Under the pieces are notes generated by a model that was not told where the DNA came from, searched no databases, and saw nothing but the letters and a program-made list of their open reading frames with translations. From contig NC_014923.1 in the NCBI RefSeq assembly GCF_000185905.1, positions 868,001 through 932,000 of the forward strand: a stretch of 64,000 nucleotides of DNA, written 5' to 3'. Positions 7,500 through 16,061 of this stretch are shown in pieces. The translations under genes were made by a program, and so were the position numbers. Source of the DNA: Mesorhizobium ciceri biovar biserrulae WSM1271. Its GTDB lineage: Bacteria > Pseudomonadota > Alphaproteobacteria > Rhizobiales > Rhizobiaceae. Numbering within the stretch: position 1 is the first letter of the stretch; the number at the start of each line of letters is the position of its first letter.

Positions 7500-8354
7500 T
7501 CTCTTGGCCAGATCAGGTCGTAGACGCGGTAGCCCGGAGACGGTGTGTGCTGATTCTCGGAGCTGGCGTTTCAGCAGGAGCAGCGACTGATGCGGGGATT
7601 CGTCCACCTACTTGGAGCGAATTCCTAGTCGAGGGTCTGGAGAAATTGAACCCAAGGCCCGTATTTATAAATCGTGCGATTAAAGAGAAAAGCTACTTGG
7701 AAGCTTGCCAGTACATTAAGAGCGCCCTTGGAGAGGAATGGACAGCACTTTTAAAGAAGAAATTTCTGGACCCCTCATTATAAGCCGTCCGTGCTACACA
7801 AGTCGATTTTTGAACTCGATGTCAGGACTACTATATCGTTAAATTTTGATAGTATATATGATAAGTACGCAACAGGCTTGACCGAGGGAACATTTATAGT
7901 AAAGAAATATGATGACAGCGACATTCGCCAAGTTGTTGCAGGGCCAGATCGTTATCTAATAAAAATGCATGGAAGCATGGATGCTCCGTCGCGTATGATT
8001 TTCACTGCCAAGGATTATGCGAACGCTAGAACCAAACATCGCGAATTTTATGAAGTTGTTCAGTCGTTATTACACACACATACGTGCCTTCTAATCGGAT
8101 GTGGTTTGAGTGATCCTGATGTGCGATTGCTGTTCGAAGATTATAGGCATGCTTTGAACGAAAGCCCGCACTACCAAACGATGCCTAAGCCGGTCCCTCA
8201 TGAGGTATCCACCTTCATTCGAGATACTCGAGGAATAAATATTTTGGCATACTCGTTGCGAGACAGCCACAAAGAGTTGAACGAGAGCATTGCCGCATTG
8301 GCTGTATTGGCCTCCGAAAGAAGGGATATGATTGTAGATCGAAGAAATTGGTAG
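7496..8354 (+). pseudogene. SIR2-family (SIR2_2-like) NAD-binding protein, interrupted by a +1 frameshift
   Basis: The first frame (7496-7783) has the Rossmann start CVLILGAGVSAGAATDAG; the second (to 8354) has TTISLNFD, YLIKMHGSMD with the catalytic His, and CLLIGCGLSDPDVRLLF, which together make a standard SIR2-like NADase or deacylase fold of about 286 residues. The frames meet at TCATTATAAGCC (about 7775-7786): dropping one T would read FLDPSYKPSVLHKSIFEL straight through. The GTG at 7791 lacks a ribosome-binding site, so independent translation of the second half is unlikely. The gene overlaps the ATPase gene by 4 bp. SIR2 domains in such operons are usually NAD-depleting effectors of anti-phage systems. 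Real inactivation and sequence error are both possible. Confidence 0.8.
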
Positions 8355-8575
8355 GCGTTGGGACTGTGTCGATCGGATTTCTCGGCCTGAGTTGGCGGTA
8401 TCCGTCCGCGTTCTAGCCTCCTCTCGACACCGCTTTCCGCTCCACTCCCCACCATGTCCGCCCCTGTCGAAATCCGCAACAGCACCTTCAGCAAGCTCGT
8501 TCATCGCGCGCAGGCTTACCTTTTGAGAACGCCACACCTTGGAGTATCCTCTCCTCGGCCTTGGGGAGACATCAC

Positions 8576-9079
8576 ATGCGCACGCTTTCAGACACCATCG
8601 CCTTTCTCGGCCTCGCCATCGGCGGCGCCTTCGGCCTGGCAGGTACCTTCGTGGGCAGCGCCCCACTTCGTGAAACCCTCTGGACGATCGACCGCACAGC
8701 GCTCATGGTCGCCGCCGCACTGTCGTGAAATACCAGCGGCAATGACTGCATAGCCGCGGGCTTCCTGACCTTCCTGGCCGGAGAGACCCTGCTGATGGCG
8801 GGCAATGCGGCGGGGCTGGAGGCCAGCGTGCCCTCCTATGTCGGCGGCATCTCGCTTTGGGCGGCGGCACTGGTCATGGTCAGCGCACCGAAAACCTTTG
8901 CGCTCTGGACGCGGCTCACCGCGCTGGTGGCCGCCGGGCTGTTTATCGTGTCGGTCTGCATGATCATCTGGGGTGCGCCCCTGCTGCCGACCTCGGCGCC
9001 GCTGCCTGCCGCCGGTTATCCGTTCCTGGTGCTGACCTTTGTCGGCTGGATCTGGACGCTGCTGGAGCCGGCCCGGTGA
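8576..9079 (+). pseudogene. Four-helix membrane protein gene with an in-frame TGA
   Basis: From the ATG at 8576 (GGGGAGA eight bases upstream) the frame reads MRTLSDTIAFLGLAIGGAF... for 50 codons to a TGA at 8726-8728, then continues in the same frame to 9079 with GFLTFLAGETLLMAG, an ISLWAAALVMVS segment, a LTALVAAGLFIVSVCMIIWG helix and PFLVLTFVGWIWTLL. The whole product would have about 167 residues and four membrane helices. The coding bias is the same on both sides of the stop, so this looks like one gene broken by a nonsense change (TGG or CGA to TGA). A second start at 8795 could yield a shorter protein. I do not recognise the family. Confidence 0.65.
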
Positions 9080-9591
9080 GGCTTTGTCCGCTTCCGTACC
9101 AAGCGTCCGGCCTGGTTGATCGGGCATCGGCGGGGCGGTAAAAAATCCGGGCGGCGGACCCAGGTTCGCCAGTGGCCGGCGCGGGCTCAGGCAACTGCCT
9201 CACCGGCATTCGCGCCGGCCATTTTCAACCCGCAGATGATCGCAGCGATCCACCGGCTAGCCCTGCACTTGAAGGGGCGCCGACGCTTCTTGCCTTCCCC
9301 CCCTTGTGGGGGAAGGTGGATCGGTGCGCAGCGCCGAGACGGATGAGGGGTGCGTGACGGAGTGAGGCGGTGAAGGTTCTGCTCTGGTTCAGGGCGTTTA
9401 CTGTTGGCGTATCGCCAAGCTGGAACACCCCTCATCCGTCTTGCCGCTGCGCGGCAATCCACCTTCTCCCACAAGGGGAGAAGGTTAGAAATGCCGGCGC
9501 ATCACCGTCGCCCGGCCCTTCGCAGGCTCAGAGCGTTCGAGGCTCGTAAAGCCAAGCAATTGGCTTTACGTCCGCTAGCGCGGACCGCCTC
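9080..9591. repeat. Gene-free stretch with two family-A repeats
   Basis: This 512-bp gap between converging genes holds two facing family-A copies at about 9293-9352 and 9426-9486, separated by about 70 bp, able to form a long hairpin. Nothing else convincing was seen; the short ORFs that cross it consist of repeat sequence. Confidence 0.8.
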
Positions 9592-11232
9592 TCAACTCTC
9601 AATCCACACCTTCTCAAAGTGCTGCTCCAGCGCCTGGTGCTGTTCGCAGCCTTCGACGCCTTTGCGATAGGTCCGGTAGACCGAGCGCCAGTAGGGTTGG
9701 ATGATGATGCCTGAGTCGCGCAAATTCTGCTCGATCTTGCCCATGATCTCCTTGCGCGCCTTGGCGTCGGGTGTCGCCAGTGCCTTGTCGAGCAGCGTGT
9801 CGAACTCGGGATTGGCATAGGCGCTTTCGTTCCAGGCGGCGCCGGATTTATACGCCAGCGCCAGCACCTGGACGCCGAGCGGGCGGCCGAGCCATTCGGT
9901 GCAGGAGAAGGGGTATTTGCTCCAGTCGTTCCAGAAGGTGGCGGCCGGCAGCACGGTGCGCTTGATCTTCAGGCCGGCCTCGCGCATCTGCGCGCCGATG
10001 GCGTCGCCGGTGCTCTTTTGCCATTCGACATCGACGGAGATGAGCTCGAACTCGTGGTCTGATTTGCCGGCCTCGGCCAACAGCTTCTTCGACTGCTCGA
10101 CGTCACGCTTCGCCGGGCCGATATCGGCATATTCGGGGTGCATGGGGCCGACATGGTGATTTTCGGCGGGCTTGCCGCGGCCGCCGAGACCGAGCGCCAG
10201 CACGGCGGCATTGTCGACGGCGAGCTGGGCGGCGCGGCGCACCTTGACGTCGTCATAGGGCGCGTTGGCGACATTGAAGCGGGCGACGATGGTCGAGCCG
10301 GTGGCGATCTCGGAATTCATCAGCCCCATCGTCTCGGTCTGCGAGACGGCATCGGAGGCGGTCTCGTGGTCGGTGTCGATCTCGCCGGATTCGAACGCCG
10401 ACAGCATGGCGTTGGGGTCGGAGCCGTAGTCGACCCATTTGATGCCGTCCAAGTAGAATTCGCCCTTCCACCAGGACTTGTCCTTGCGCTTCACCTCGGC
10501 ACCCGTCTCGGCATCCCAGCTTACCAGCTCGCAGGGACCGGTGGTGATGGCGAGCGCCTTCAGGGGATCGCCGTCGCCCTCATAGGAGCGGTGCATGATC
10601 AGTGCCGGATAGTCGGCCATGCCGGCGATCAGCGAGATGTCGGGCTTCGGCAGGTTCAGCTTGATGGCGAAGTCGTCGACCTTTTCGATGCCGCCATCGA
10701 CGACCTTCTTGGTGTCGGCATTGACCAGCGCGCCCATGCGCGCGGCGACCGAATTGCCGGGCACGGAAGCGTCGCACCAGCGGGTGAGGTTGTGGATGAC
10801 ATCGTCGGCGTTGAAGGCATCGCCGTTCGACCACGAGATGCCCTTGCGCACATGCAGGGTCAGCGTCCTGGCGTCGTCGCTCGCCTCCCAGCTTTCGAGC
10901 AGCCAGGGCTCGAAGGAGAAGTCGGTGTTCCAGCGCACCAGATATTCGTTGCAGTGGCGGGCGACATTCGACATCTCCACGCCGTCGAAGGTGCGCGGGT
11001 CCTTGAAACCCTTGACGTTCATGGCGACGCGCAGGACGCCGCCCTTCTTGGGTTCCGCCGCGCGAGCAGGGATGGCGCCAAGTCCGCCCAGCGCCAGCGC
11101 CCCGGCGGCGCTGACGCCGAGCCCGGCCATCAGCGCCAGATATTCGCGGCGGTTGATGCCGCCGGCCTTGAAATCGTCGGCCACGGGTTTGGCTTGCGGG
11201 TGGAGTTTGCGGTCGGTCAGCATGAATTTCAT
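9592..11232 (-). CDS. Family-5 (peptide/nickel-type) ABC transporter substrate-binding protein, Tat-exported
   Basis: A 546-residue periplasmic binding protein. The N-terminus has a twin-arginine motif ([10 protein letters not shown], Arg28-Arg29) followed by a hydrophobic stretch and [10 protein letters not shown], so export of the folded protein by Tat is expected. The SBP_bac_5 signature is clear: [35 protein letters not shown], and later [33 protein letters not shown]. Ligands of this family are oligopeptides, opines, nickel or similar solutes; this one is undetermined. No permease or ATPase gene is adjacent, so it must use components encoded elsewhere or is an orphan. It lies at the 3' end of the hydrolase gene set. 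Confidence 0.93.
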   Translation of the reverse strand: MKFMLTDRKLHPQAKPVADDFKAGGINRREYLALMAGLGVSAAGALALGGLGAIPARAAEPKKGGVLRVAMNVKGFKDPRTFDGVEMSNVARHCNEYLVRWNTDFSFEPWLLESWEASDDARTLTLHVRKGISWSNGDAFNADDVIHNLTRWCDASVPGNSVAARMGALVNADTKKVVDGGIEKVDDFAIKLNLPKPDISLIAGMADYPALIMHRSYEGDGDPLKALAITTGPCELVSWDAETGAEVKRKDKSWWKGEFYLDGIKWVDYGSDPNAMLSAFESGEIDTDHETASDAVSQTETMGLMNSEIATGSTIVARFNVANAPYDDVKVRRAAQLAVDNAAVLALGLGGRGKPAENHHVGPMHPEYADIGPAKRDVEQSKKLLAEAGKSDHEFELISVDVEWQKSTGDAIGAQMREAGLKIKRTVLPAATFWNDWSKYPFSCTEWLGRPLGVQVLALAYKSGAAWNESAYANPEFDTLLDKALATPDAKARKEIMGKIEQNLRDSGIIIQPYWRSVYRTYRKGVEGCEQHQALEQHFEKVWIES

Positions 11233-11389
11233 CGTCGTTCCCCTGTTGTTGGGCGCCCCGGCCGATCGACGGACGCGGGGGCGGACACGACCGCCGGGAC
11301 GCCATTTGCCTGAGGCGATGATAGAGCCGGGTGACGCTGGGGAGTGTTCGGTTTTCCGCAGTGATTGTGCGGCGCTCCGCAGGGTTAAT

Positions 11390-11568
11390 CTCCCCCCTTG
11401 AGGGGGAGATGTCCGGCAGGACAGAGGGGGGCGCCAAGGATCGCAAACCTTCGGTGCACTTCGTTACCAAGACACGTCAGTCTGAACTTTAATCAGAAAG
11501 GTAGGTCGGCGGGACAGCGCCCCCCTCTGCCCTGCCGGGCATCTCCCCCTCAAGGGGGGAGATTGGCG
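11390..11568. repeat. Inverted pair of family-C intergenic repeats
   Basis: The 355-bp gap between the binding-protein gene and the alpha/beta hydrolase gene contains two facing copies (about 11390-11437 and 11507-11568) of a second repeat type: CTCCCCCTTGAGGGGGAGAT, then CCGGCAGG.CAGAGGGGGGCGCC. Other copies or fragments lie at 13261, 21229, 36753, 44290, 44398, 52606, 52710, 61094 and 61217. No gene was seen in the gap; the stretch 11233-11389 would hold the binding-protein promoter. Confidence 0.85.
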
Positions 11569-11587
11569 CTTTACCGTCGGCAACTGC

Positions 11588-12535
11588 TCAATACGGCCAC
11601 TCACCCCTGCCCAGCGCTGCAACCCCAGCCACGATCCGCGCAAACGCTTCCGCCGCCGCCGGCACCGTCGTCCTTGCACGCAGGAAGCTGTGCACCAGCC
11701 TCGGCTCTTCGTGCCACCACGCCTTGCCGCCGGCGGCCACAATGCGGTCGCGGTAGGTCTCGCCATCCGACGACAGCGGGTCGCATTCGGCGGTGACGAT
11801 CACCGTCGGCGGCAGGCCGGTGAAATCCTTGTCGCGCAGCGGCGCAAAAGTCGGATCGTCCAGCGATTGGCGCCTGGCCAAGCGGACGTCGCGGTAGAAG
11901 GCGACGTTGGCCACCGACAGCAGCGGCGCGTCGGCGTGTTCGATGTAGGAGCCGGCGCGCTCGTCGCCGCCGAGCTCGGGGTAGATCAGCACCTGGCCAA
12001 TGGCAGCGCTGGCGTGCCGGCGCGTCGCCTGCGCCACCGCCGCGGCCAGATTGCCGCCGGCGCTTTCGCCGCACAGCACCAGCGGCAGGCCTGATCTCGC
12101 CGCTGCCCATTCGAAGGCGGCCACCGCATCGTCGAAGGCGGCGGGGTGCAGATGCTCCGGCGCCAGCCGGTAATCGACCGACAGCACGTCGAAACCTGTG
12201 CCGGCGCAGAGCTCGGCGCAGATGTCGTCATGCCTTTCCAACCCGCCGAGGATGAAGCCGCCGCCGTGGTAGTAGACCACCATCGCCTTGGCGGCGTTGC
12301 CCTCGAGCCGGTAGCGCCGGACCGGGATGTCGCGGCCGGCGGCGGCGATCAGCCCGTCGCTGGCCTTGACGCCAGGCGGGCGGCCCTGGTGGAAAGCCCG
12401 GCTCATCCTGTCATAGACGGCGCGCTGCTTGTCGATCGGCAGGCCGATGATTTCGGGCGGATACCAGGCGTTGACGGCGTCGATATAGGCCCATAGCGCC
12501 GGGTCGAGCCGTGTTTCGTAGGGGCCGCGCGTCAT
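11588..12535 (-). CDS. Alpha/beta hydrolase of the hormone-sensitive-lipase family
   Basis: A 315-residue esterase-type hydrolase. The HSL oxyanion motif YYHGGGFILGG is at residues 89-99, the nucleophile elbow GESAGGN has Ser158, and the remaining triad residues are in TAECDPLSSDG (Asp) and RLVHSF (His). The ATG at 12535 overlaps the stop of the upstream cysteine hydrolase gene (ATGA at 12532-12535), so the two are translationally coupled. A longer in-frame extension to 12829 exists but only shadows that gene and is rejected. The substrate is unknown; together with the cysteine hydrolase and M24 protein it suggests breakdown of an ester- or amide-containing compound. Confidence 0.93.
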   Translation of the reverse strand: MTRGPYETRLDPALWAYIDAVNAWYPPEIIGLPIDKQRAVYDRMSRAFHQGRPPGVKASDGLIAAAGRDIPVRRYRLEGNAAKAMVVYYHGGGFILGGLERHDDICAELCAGTGFDVLSVDYRLAPEHLHPAAFDDAVAAFEWAAARSGLPLVLCGESAGGNLAAAVAQATRRHASAAIGQVLIYPELGGDERAGSYIEHADAPLLSVANVAFYRDVRLARRQSLDDPTFAPLRDKDFTGLPPTVIVTAECDPLSSDGETYRDRIVAAGGKAWWHEEPRLVHSFLRARTTVPAAAEAFARIVAGVAALGRGEWPY

Positions 12536-13212
12536 AGAGCGGCGTAGAGCGCGGTCGCGTTGTCGAAGCTGAAGCGCAGCGGCACCGAGCCTTCGACCTG
12601 CCAGGCGGTGACGCTTTCGCCGGCCAGCAGCCGGCAGGCGCCGTCGGTGTCGGTGACCGCGCCGCCATAGAGGCGGTTGGCGAGGTTGAGAATGCCGGTC
12701 TGATGCATGGCCGCACTGCCGCTGCCGCAGGCATCCTTGACCAGCAGCACGCGAAAGCCTTTGGCCACCGCATCCTTGACGGAGGCGTCGATGCAGGCCT
12801 CGGTCCAGACGCCTGCGACAACCAGCCATTCGATGCCTGAAGACTTGATGTCGCGCGCGGCCGGCCCGGTGCGGAAGGCACTGGCCTCGGCCTTGATCAG
12901 CAGCGCCTCGCCCTTGGCCGGCGCCACCTCATGGCAGATTTCGGTCAGCGGATCGCTCTTGTCGGAAAAGGCCGACTTGCCGTCCTCGCCGAGCGGATGA
13001 AACGGGCGGTCCTGGCTGTCGAGATCGACGATGTAGGCCCAGTGGTAGAGCGGCACATGGTTCTGCCGCGCCGCCGCCTGCAGGCGCAGGACGTTGGCGA
13101 GGATGCTGCTGAAGCCTTCAACCAGATAACGCGGGTCCTGCCGGTGCTCTTCCTGCAGGTCGATGAAGATCGCGGCCACGGTGCCGCGCTTGATGGAGAT
13201 GGGCGTTTTCAT
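12532..13212 (-). CDS. Isochorismatase-family cysteine hydrolase
   Basis: A 226-residue protein of the isochorismatase-like hydrolase superfamily. The triad is visible: Asp18 in AAIFIDLQ, Lys107 in LLIKAEASAF and Cys140 in GVWTEACIDASVKDA. Members of this family include nicotinamidases, N-carbamoylsarcosine amidases and biuret or ureidoacrylate hydrolases; the Cys and Lys indicate amidase chemistry rather than isochorismate hydrolysis. The specific substrate is not readable from the sequence. It is upstream of, and overlapping with, the alpha/beta hydrolase gene and about 100 bp downstream of the M24 gene, so the three are probably one operon. Confidence 0.9.
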   Translation of the reverse strand: MKTPISIKRGTVAAIFIDLQEEHRQDPRYLVEGFSSILANVLRLQAAARQNHVPLYHWAYIVDLDSQDRPFHPLGEDGKSAFSDKSDPLTEICHEVAPAKGEALLIKAEASAFRTGPAARDIKSSGIEWLVVAGVWTEACIDASVKDAVAKGFRVLLVKDACGSGSAAMHQTGILNLANRLYGGAVTDTDGACRLLAGESVTAWQVEGSVPLRFSFDNATALYAAL

Positions 13213-13260
13213 GCGGCGCCTGTGTGATGCATGGGCGAGGCAGTCAAAGACCCTTCCGTA

Positions 13261-13289
13261 TGCCGGCGGGACAGAGGGGGGCGCCAGGC
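13261..13289. repeat. Family-C repeat fragment
   Basis: GCCGGCGGGACAGAGGGGGG plus flanks matches one arm of the family-C element and lies in the short gap between the M24 and cysteine hydrolase genes. Confidence 0.65.
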
Positions 13290-13315
13290 AACGAGGCGCT
13301 CATTGGTTGCCCGTA

Positions 13316-14620
13316 TCAAACCTGCGTCTCCAGAAACTCGTCCTCATAAGGAAAGCGCGACAGAAGCTCCGTGCCCGTCTCGGTGATCAGGATCTCGTCC
13401 TCCAGCTTGACGCCCTCGCGGCCGCCCTTTTCGCCGATATAGCTTTCGACGCTCACCACCATGCCTGGCACGATATGGCCGTCGCGGCCATAGGTCTCGT
13501 AATCCATGGCATGCGCGATGAACGGCGTTTCGCCATGCATGCCGACGCCGTGCATGACCGAGGTGTAGCGCTGGTCGACGAAACGGTCGGGGATCTTCCA
13601 CGCCTGCTCGGCGATCTCGCGGAAGGCCATGCCGGGCTTGACGACCCCGATGTTGTGCTGAACCTGATCGTGCGCCATGCGGTAGAGCGACTTCTGGTAG
13701 GGCGTCGGCTTGCCCGGCCCGCAGCGGAAGGTGCGCGAGAAATCCGAATAATAGCCGTAGCAGCCGATGGTGTCGGTATCGAGCGCCAAGAGTTCGCCGG
13801 GGCGGATCTTGCGGCCGCTGGCCTCGTTGAACCACGGGTTGGTGCGCTGGCCTGATGTCAGCAGCCGCGTCTCGATGAACTCGCCGCCCTGGCGGATGAC
13901 CTCGCCATACATGATGGCGAACAGGTCGTTTTCGGAAACGCCAGGCTTGATCGCCTCACGCACCGCATAGACGGCAGCCTCGGCGCCGGCCATCGACACC
14001 TGCAGGCATTTCACTTCCTCCGGCGTCTTCACCGCGCGCACCGCCAGGATTTCGCCCTGGCAATCCCTGACCTCACAGCCGCGCTTTTCCAGCGCCAGCG
14101 CCTGCAGATGGCTGCAGCGGTCGAGGCCGAGCTTCATCGAGCCGCCGCCATGCTTTTTCAAAAGCTCGGCGATCTCGTCGGCGAACGGACCTGCGGTCTC
14201 GTCATCGCGGCCCGAGACCGACGACCAGACCAGCTTGGAAGGCCGCGCCTCGTCGATCGTGTCGAGCACCATGGAGACATGATAGCTCTGCGGATATTCG
14301 AACAGCACGATCGGCCCGTCGGTCGGGATAAAGAAATAGCGGGTCGAGTTGCGCAGGAAATAGCCGAACATGTTGCGCGAGCCGGTGGCGTAGCGCTGGT
14401 TGTACGGATCGAACAGCACCACGCCGCCATAGCCGGCCTCGCGCATCCAGCCGCGCAGCTTGGCCAGCCGGCCCTTGCGCAGGGCATCGGCATCGATGAA
14501 GGACGGCTCGGTGTCCGACAGCCACATGCCGCCGGCCGGATCGGCCGCCGCGGGGTGGCGCATGCGGTCCTTGAAGTCCACGTCCTCGGTGCTGTCGGGG
14601 TCGAAAACGACGATGCTCAT
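13316..14620 (-). CDS. DddP-like M24 metallopeptidase-fold protein
   Basis: A 434-residue pita-bread (M24) protein. The metal ligands are present in order: Asp281 and Asp283 (ALDTDTIG), Asp293 (YSDFSRTF), His357 (SVMHGVGMH), Glu392 (SVESYIGEKGG) and Glu407 (KLEDEILI). From memory, these match the six metal ligands of the DMSP lyase DddP with a constant numbering offset of 14. The segments GGVVLFDPYNQRYATGSRNM and TRLLTSGQRTNPWF also resemble DddP. However, the residue aligned with the reported DddP catalytic Asp377 is Gly363, so DMSP cleavage is doubtful. An Xaa-Pro-type or creatinase-like hydrolase is the alternative. The start at 14620 is chosen because the homologous region begins just after it; ATGs up to 14725 are in frame. 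Confidence 0.85.
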   Translation of the reverse strand: MSIVVFDPDSTEDVDFKDRMRHPAAADPAGGMWLSDTEPSFIDADALRKGRLAKLRGWMREAGYGGVVLFDPYNQRYATGSRNMFGYFLRNSTRYFFIPTDGPIVLFEYPQSYHVSMVLDTIDEARPSKLVWSSVSGRDDETAGPFADEIAELLKKHGGGSMKLGLDRCSHLQALALEKRGCEVRDCQGEILAVRAVKTPEEVKCLQVSMAGAEAAVYAVREAIKPGVSENDLFAIMYGEVIRQGGEFIETRLLTSGQRTNPWFNEASGRKIRPGELLALDTDTIGCYGYYSDFSRTFRCGPGKPTPYQKSLYRMAHDQVQHNIGVVKPGMAFREIAEQAWKIPDRFVDQRYTSVMHGVGMHGETPFIAHAMDYETYGRDGHIVPGMVVSVESYIGEKGGREGVKLEDEILITETGTELLSRFPYEDEFLETQV

Positions 14621-14765
14621 GGGCTCGGCCTTGGCTGGGTTGCGAGGTCGCAGCATGGCGCAGGCGAGGCGGATGGATTGTGCGGAAAACCGCATGTGTT
14701 GTGCGGGATGCCGCTGGCCTAACAAGAGATGCGCTAACCTCTCACAGCGTCAGCGAGCGCCAAGC

Positions 14766-15734
14766 CTAATGCCGCCGCGCCAGTTTCGGCGGATGGCCAT
14801 GCTCCTCGCGAAACGCCCGGGCAAAACTCGACATCGACGCAAACCCACACGCCAGCGCTACGTCGCGCACGGCGAGCGTCGAATGCGCCAAAAGATCGGC
14901 GGCGCGTTTGAGCCTCAGGCGCCGGTAATAGCCATTGGGCGAGATGGCGAGTTCGGAGCGGAAGGAGCGCTCGAGCTTGTCTGAGGACACGCCGAGCTTC
15001 GCGGTCAGCTCGGCCATGCCGAGCCGTTCCTCGACCGCGTCCTCCATGATGGCGATGGCCGACAGCACCAGCTCGTTCTGGACCCCAGTGCGCAGGCGCA
15101 GCGGCATCATCTTGCGGTCGATGCTGGAGCGCAGCTGGCTGTGCACGAACCATTCGGCGACGCCGGCGGCAAGCTCGGCTCCGTAATCGCGGGTGATGAT
15201 CTCCAGCATCATGTCGAGGCTGCCGACACCGCCGGCCGAGGTGAAGCGCTTGCGGTCGATGACATAGAGGTCGCGCCTGAGCTCGATGTTGGGGAAGGCT
15301 TCGGTGAAGGCGGCCTGGCTGGTCCAGTGCAAGGTGCAGGCATGGCCGTCGAGCAGGCCGGCGCGCGCCAGGAAGAACGCGGCATCCGCCACCGCCCCGA
15401 TATGGGCGCCATTGCGCAGGCTCTTGCGGATCCAGTGTGCAGCGTCCTCGGCGACGAGGTGATCGGCATCGCCGCCCGAGCAGACGACGATGCGGTCGAC
15501 CTTCGGGGCATCCTCGGCGTAAAAGCCCGGCTGGATGACGACGCCGTTCGACGCCTCGACCGCACCCTTCGTGCCGCCGACGATGATCCAGCGATAGCAT
15601 TCTCTTTTCGCCAGGACATTGGCGGCGCGCAGCGGCTCGATGACCGAGCTGAACGCCATCATCGGAAAACCTGGGAACACCAGCACGGCGAAAGTGAGGG
15701 GTTCAGTGGGCTTGGGTGGTTCGCGCGTGGCCAT
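14766..15734 (-). CDS. GlxA-type AraC-family transcriptional regulator
   Basis: A 322-residue regulator with an N-terminal DJ-1/PfpI (GATase1-like) domain of about 190 residues (LTFAVLVFPGFPMMAFSSVIEPL; GGVGSLDMML) and a C-terminal AraC/XylS pair of helix-turn-helix motifs (about residues 220-315: LGVSSDKLERSFR... VRDVALACGFASMSSFARAFREEHG). GlxA-type regulators commonly control catabolism of quaternary amines and amino-acid derivatives. It lies about 145 bp upstream of the M24 gene on the same strand, so local control of the 11.6-14.6 kb genes is likely but not shown. The effector is unknown. Confidence 0.92.
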   Translation of the reverse strand: MATREPPKPTEPLTFAVLVFPGFPMMAFSSVIEPLRAANVLAKRECYRWIIVGGTKGAVEASNGVVIQPGFYAEDAPKVDRIVVCSGGDADHLVAEDAAHWIRKSLRNGAHIGAVADAAFFLARAGLLDGHACTLHWTSQAAFTEAFPNIELRRDLYVIDRKRFTSAGGVGSLDMMLEIITRDYGAELAAGVAEWFVHSQLRSSIDRKMMPLRLRTGVQNELVLSAIAIMEDAVEERLGMAELTAKLGVSSDKLERSFRSELAISPNGYYRRLRLKRAADLLAHSTLAVRDVALACGFASMSSFARAFREEHGHPPKLARRH

Positions 15735-16061
15735 GGGGCGCTACATTTCGGGCAGATGGGGTTCGGGGTCAATTGGCCGGTCCATCATCATGAGACGTCG
15801 GCGCCGCGCTTTGCCCTTCCTCTCCCCCGTCGATCGGGGGAGAGGTGTCGAGCGAAGCTCGACGGAGTGGGGGTCGACCCTCGCCGCGCGCCTGAGGTCT
15901 CTTGCTCGTCAGATTGTGCCTGTCTTGCGGCGACTGCGCGTCTGCGAACGCCTTCCCCCACTCCGTCTCGGCTTCGCCGAGCCACCTCTCTCCCCTCCGG
16001 AGGGAAAGGAGCCAAGGCAGGGCGATGAGGGGCAACGCTGAAGTTGCAAGTGATTGAGCTT
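15735..16061. repeat. Gene-free stretch with two family-B repeats
   Basis: This 327-bp gap holds family-B elements: CTCTCCCCCGTCGATCGGGG, GAGAGG, a tetraloop arm and CGGAGTGGGGGTCGACC at about 15819-15880, and a facing relative at about 15956-16010. Other family-B copies are at 28545, 28628, 37615 and 55598. No gene could be supported here. Confidence 0.8.

Noticed and set aside
7740..7795. Programmed frameshift in the SIR2 gene
   Set aside because: No slippery heptamer with a following structure was seen at the junction; the A/T-rich AAGAAGAAA run precedes the stop by too far and is in the wrong relation to the needed shift.
8726..8728. Selenocysteine reading of the in-frame TGA
   Set aside because: No conserved redox context and no SECIS-like hairpin apparent just after the codon; a nonsense mutation is simpler.
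10138..11313. 391-codon plus-strand ORF opposite the family-5 binding protein
   Set aside because: Antisense shadow; the minus-strand protein has a Tat signal and full family match.
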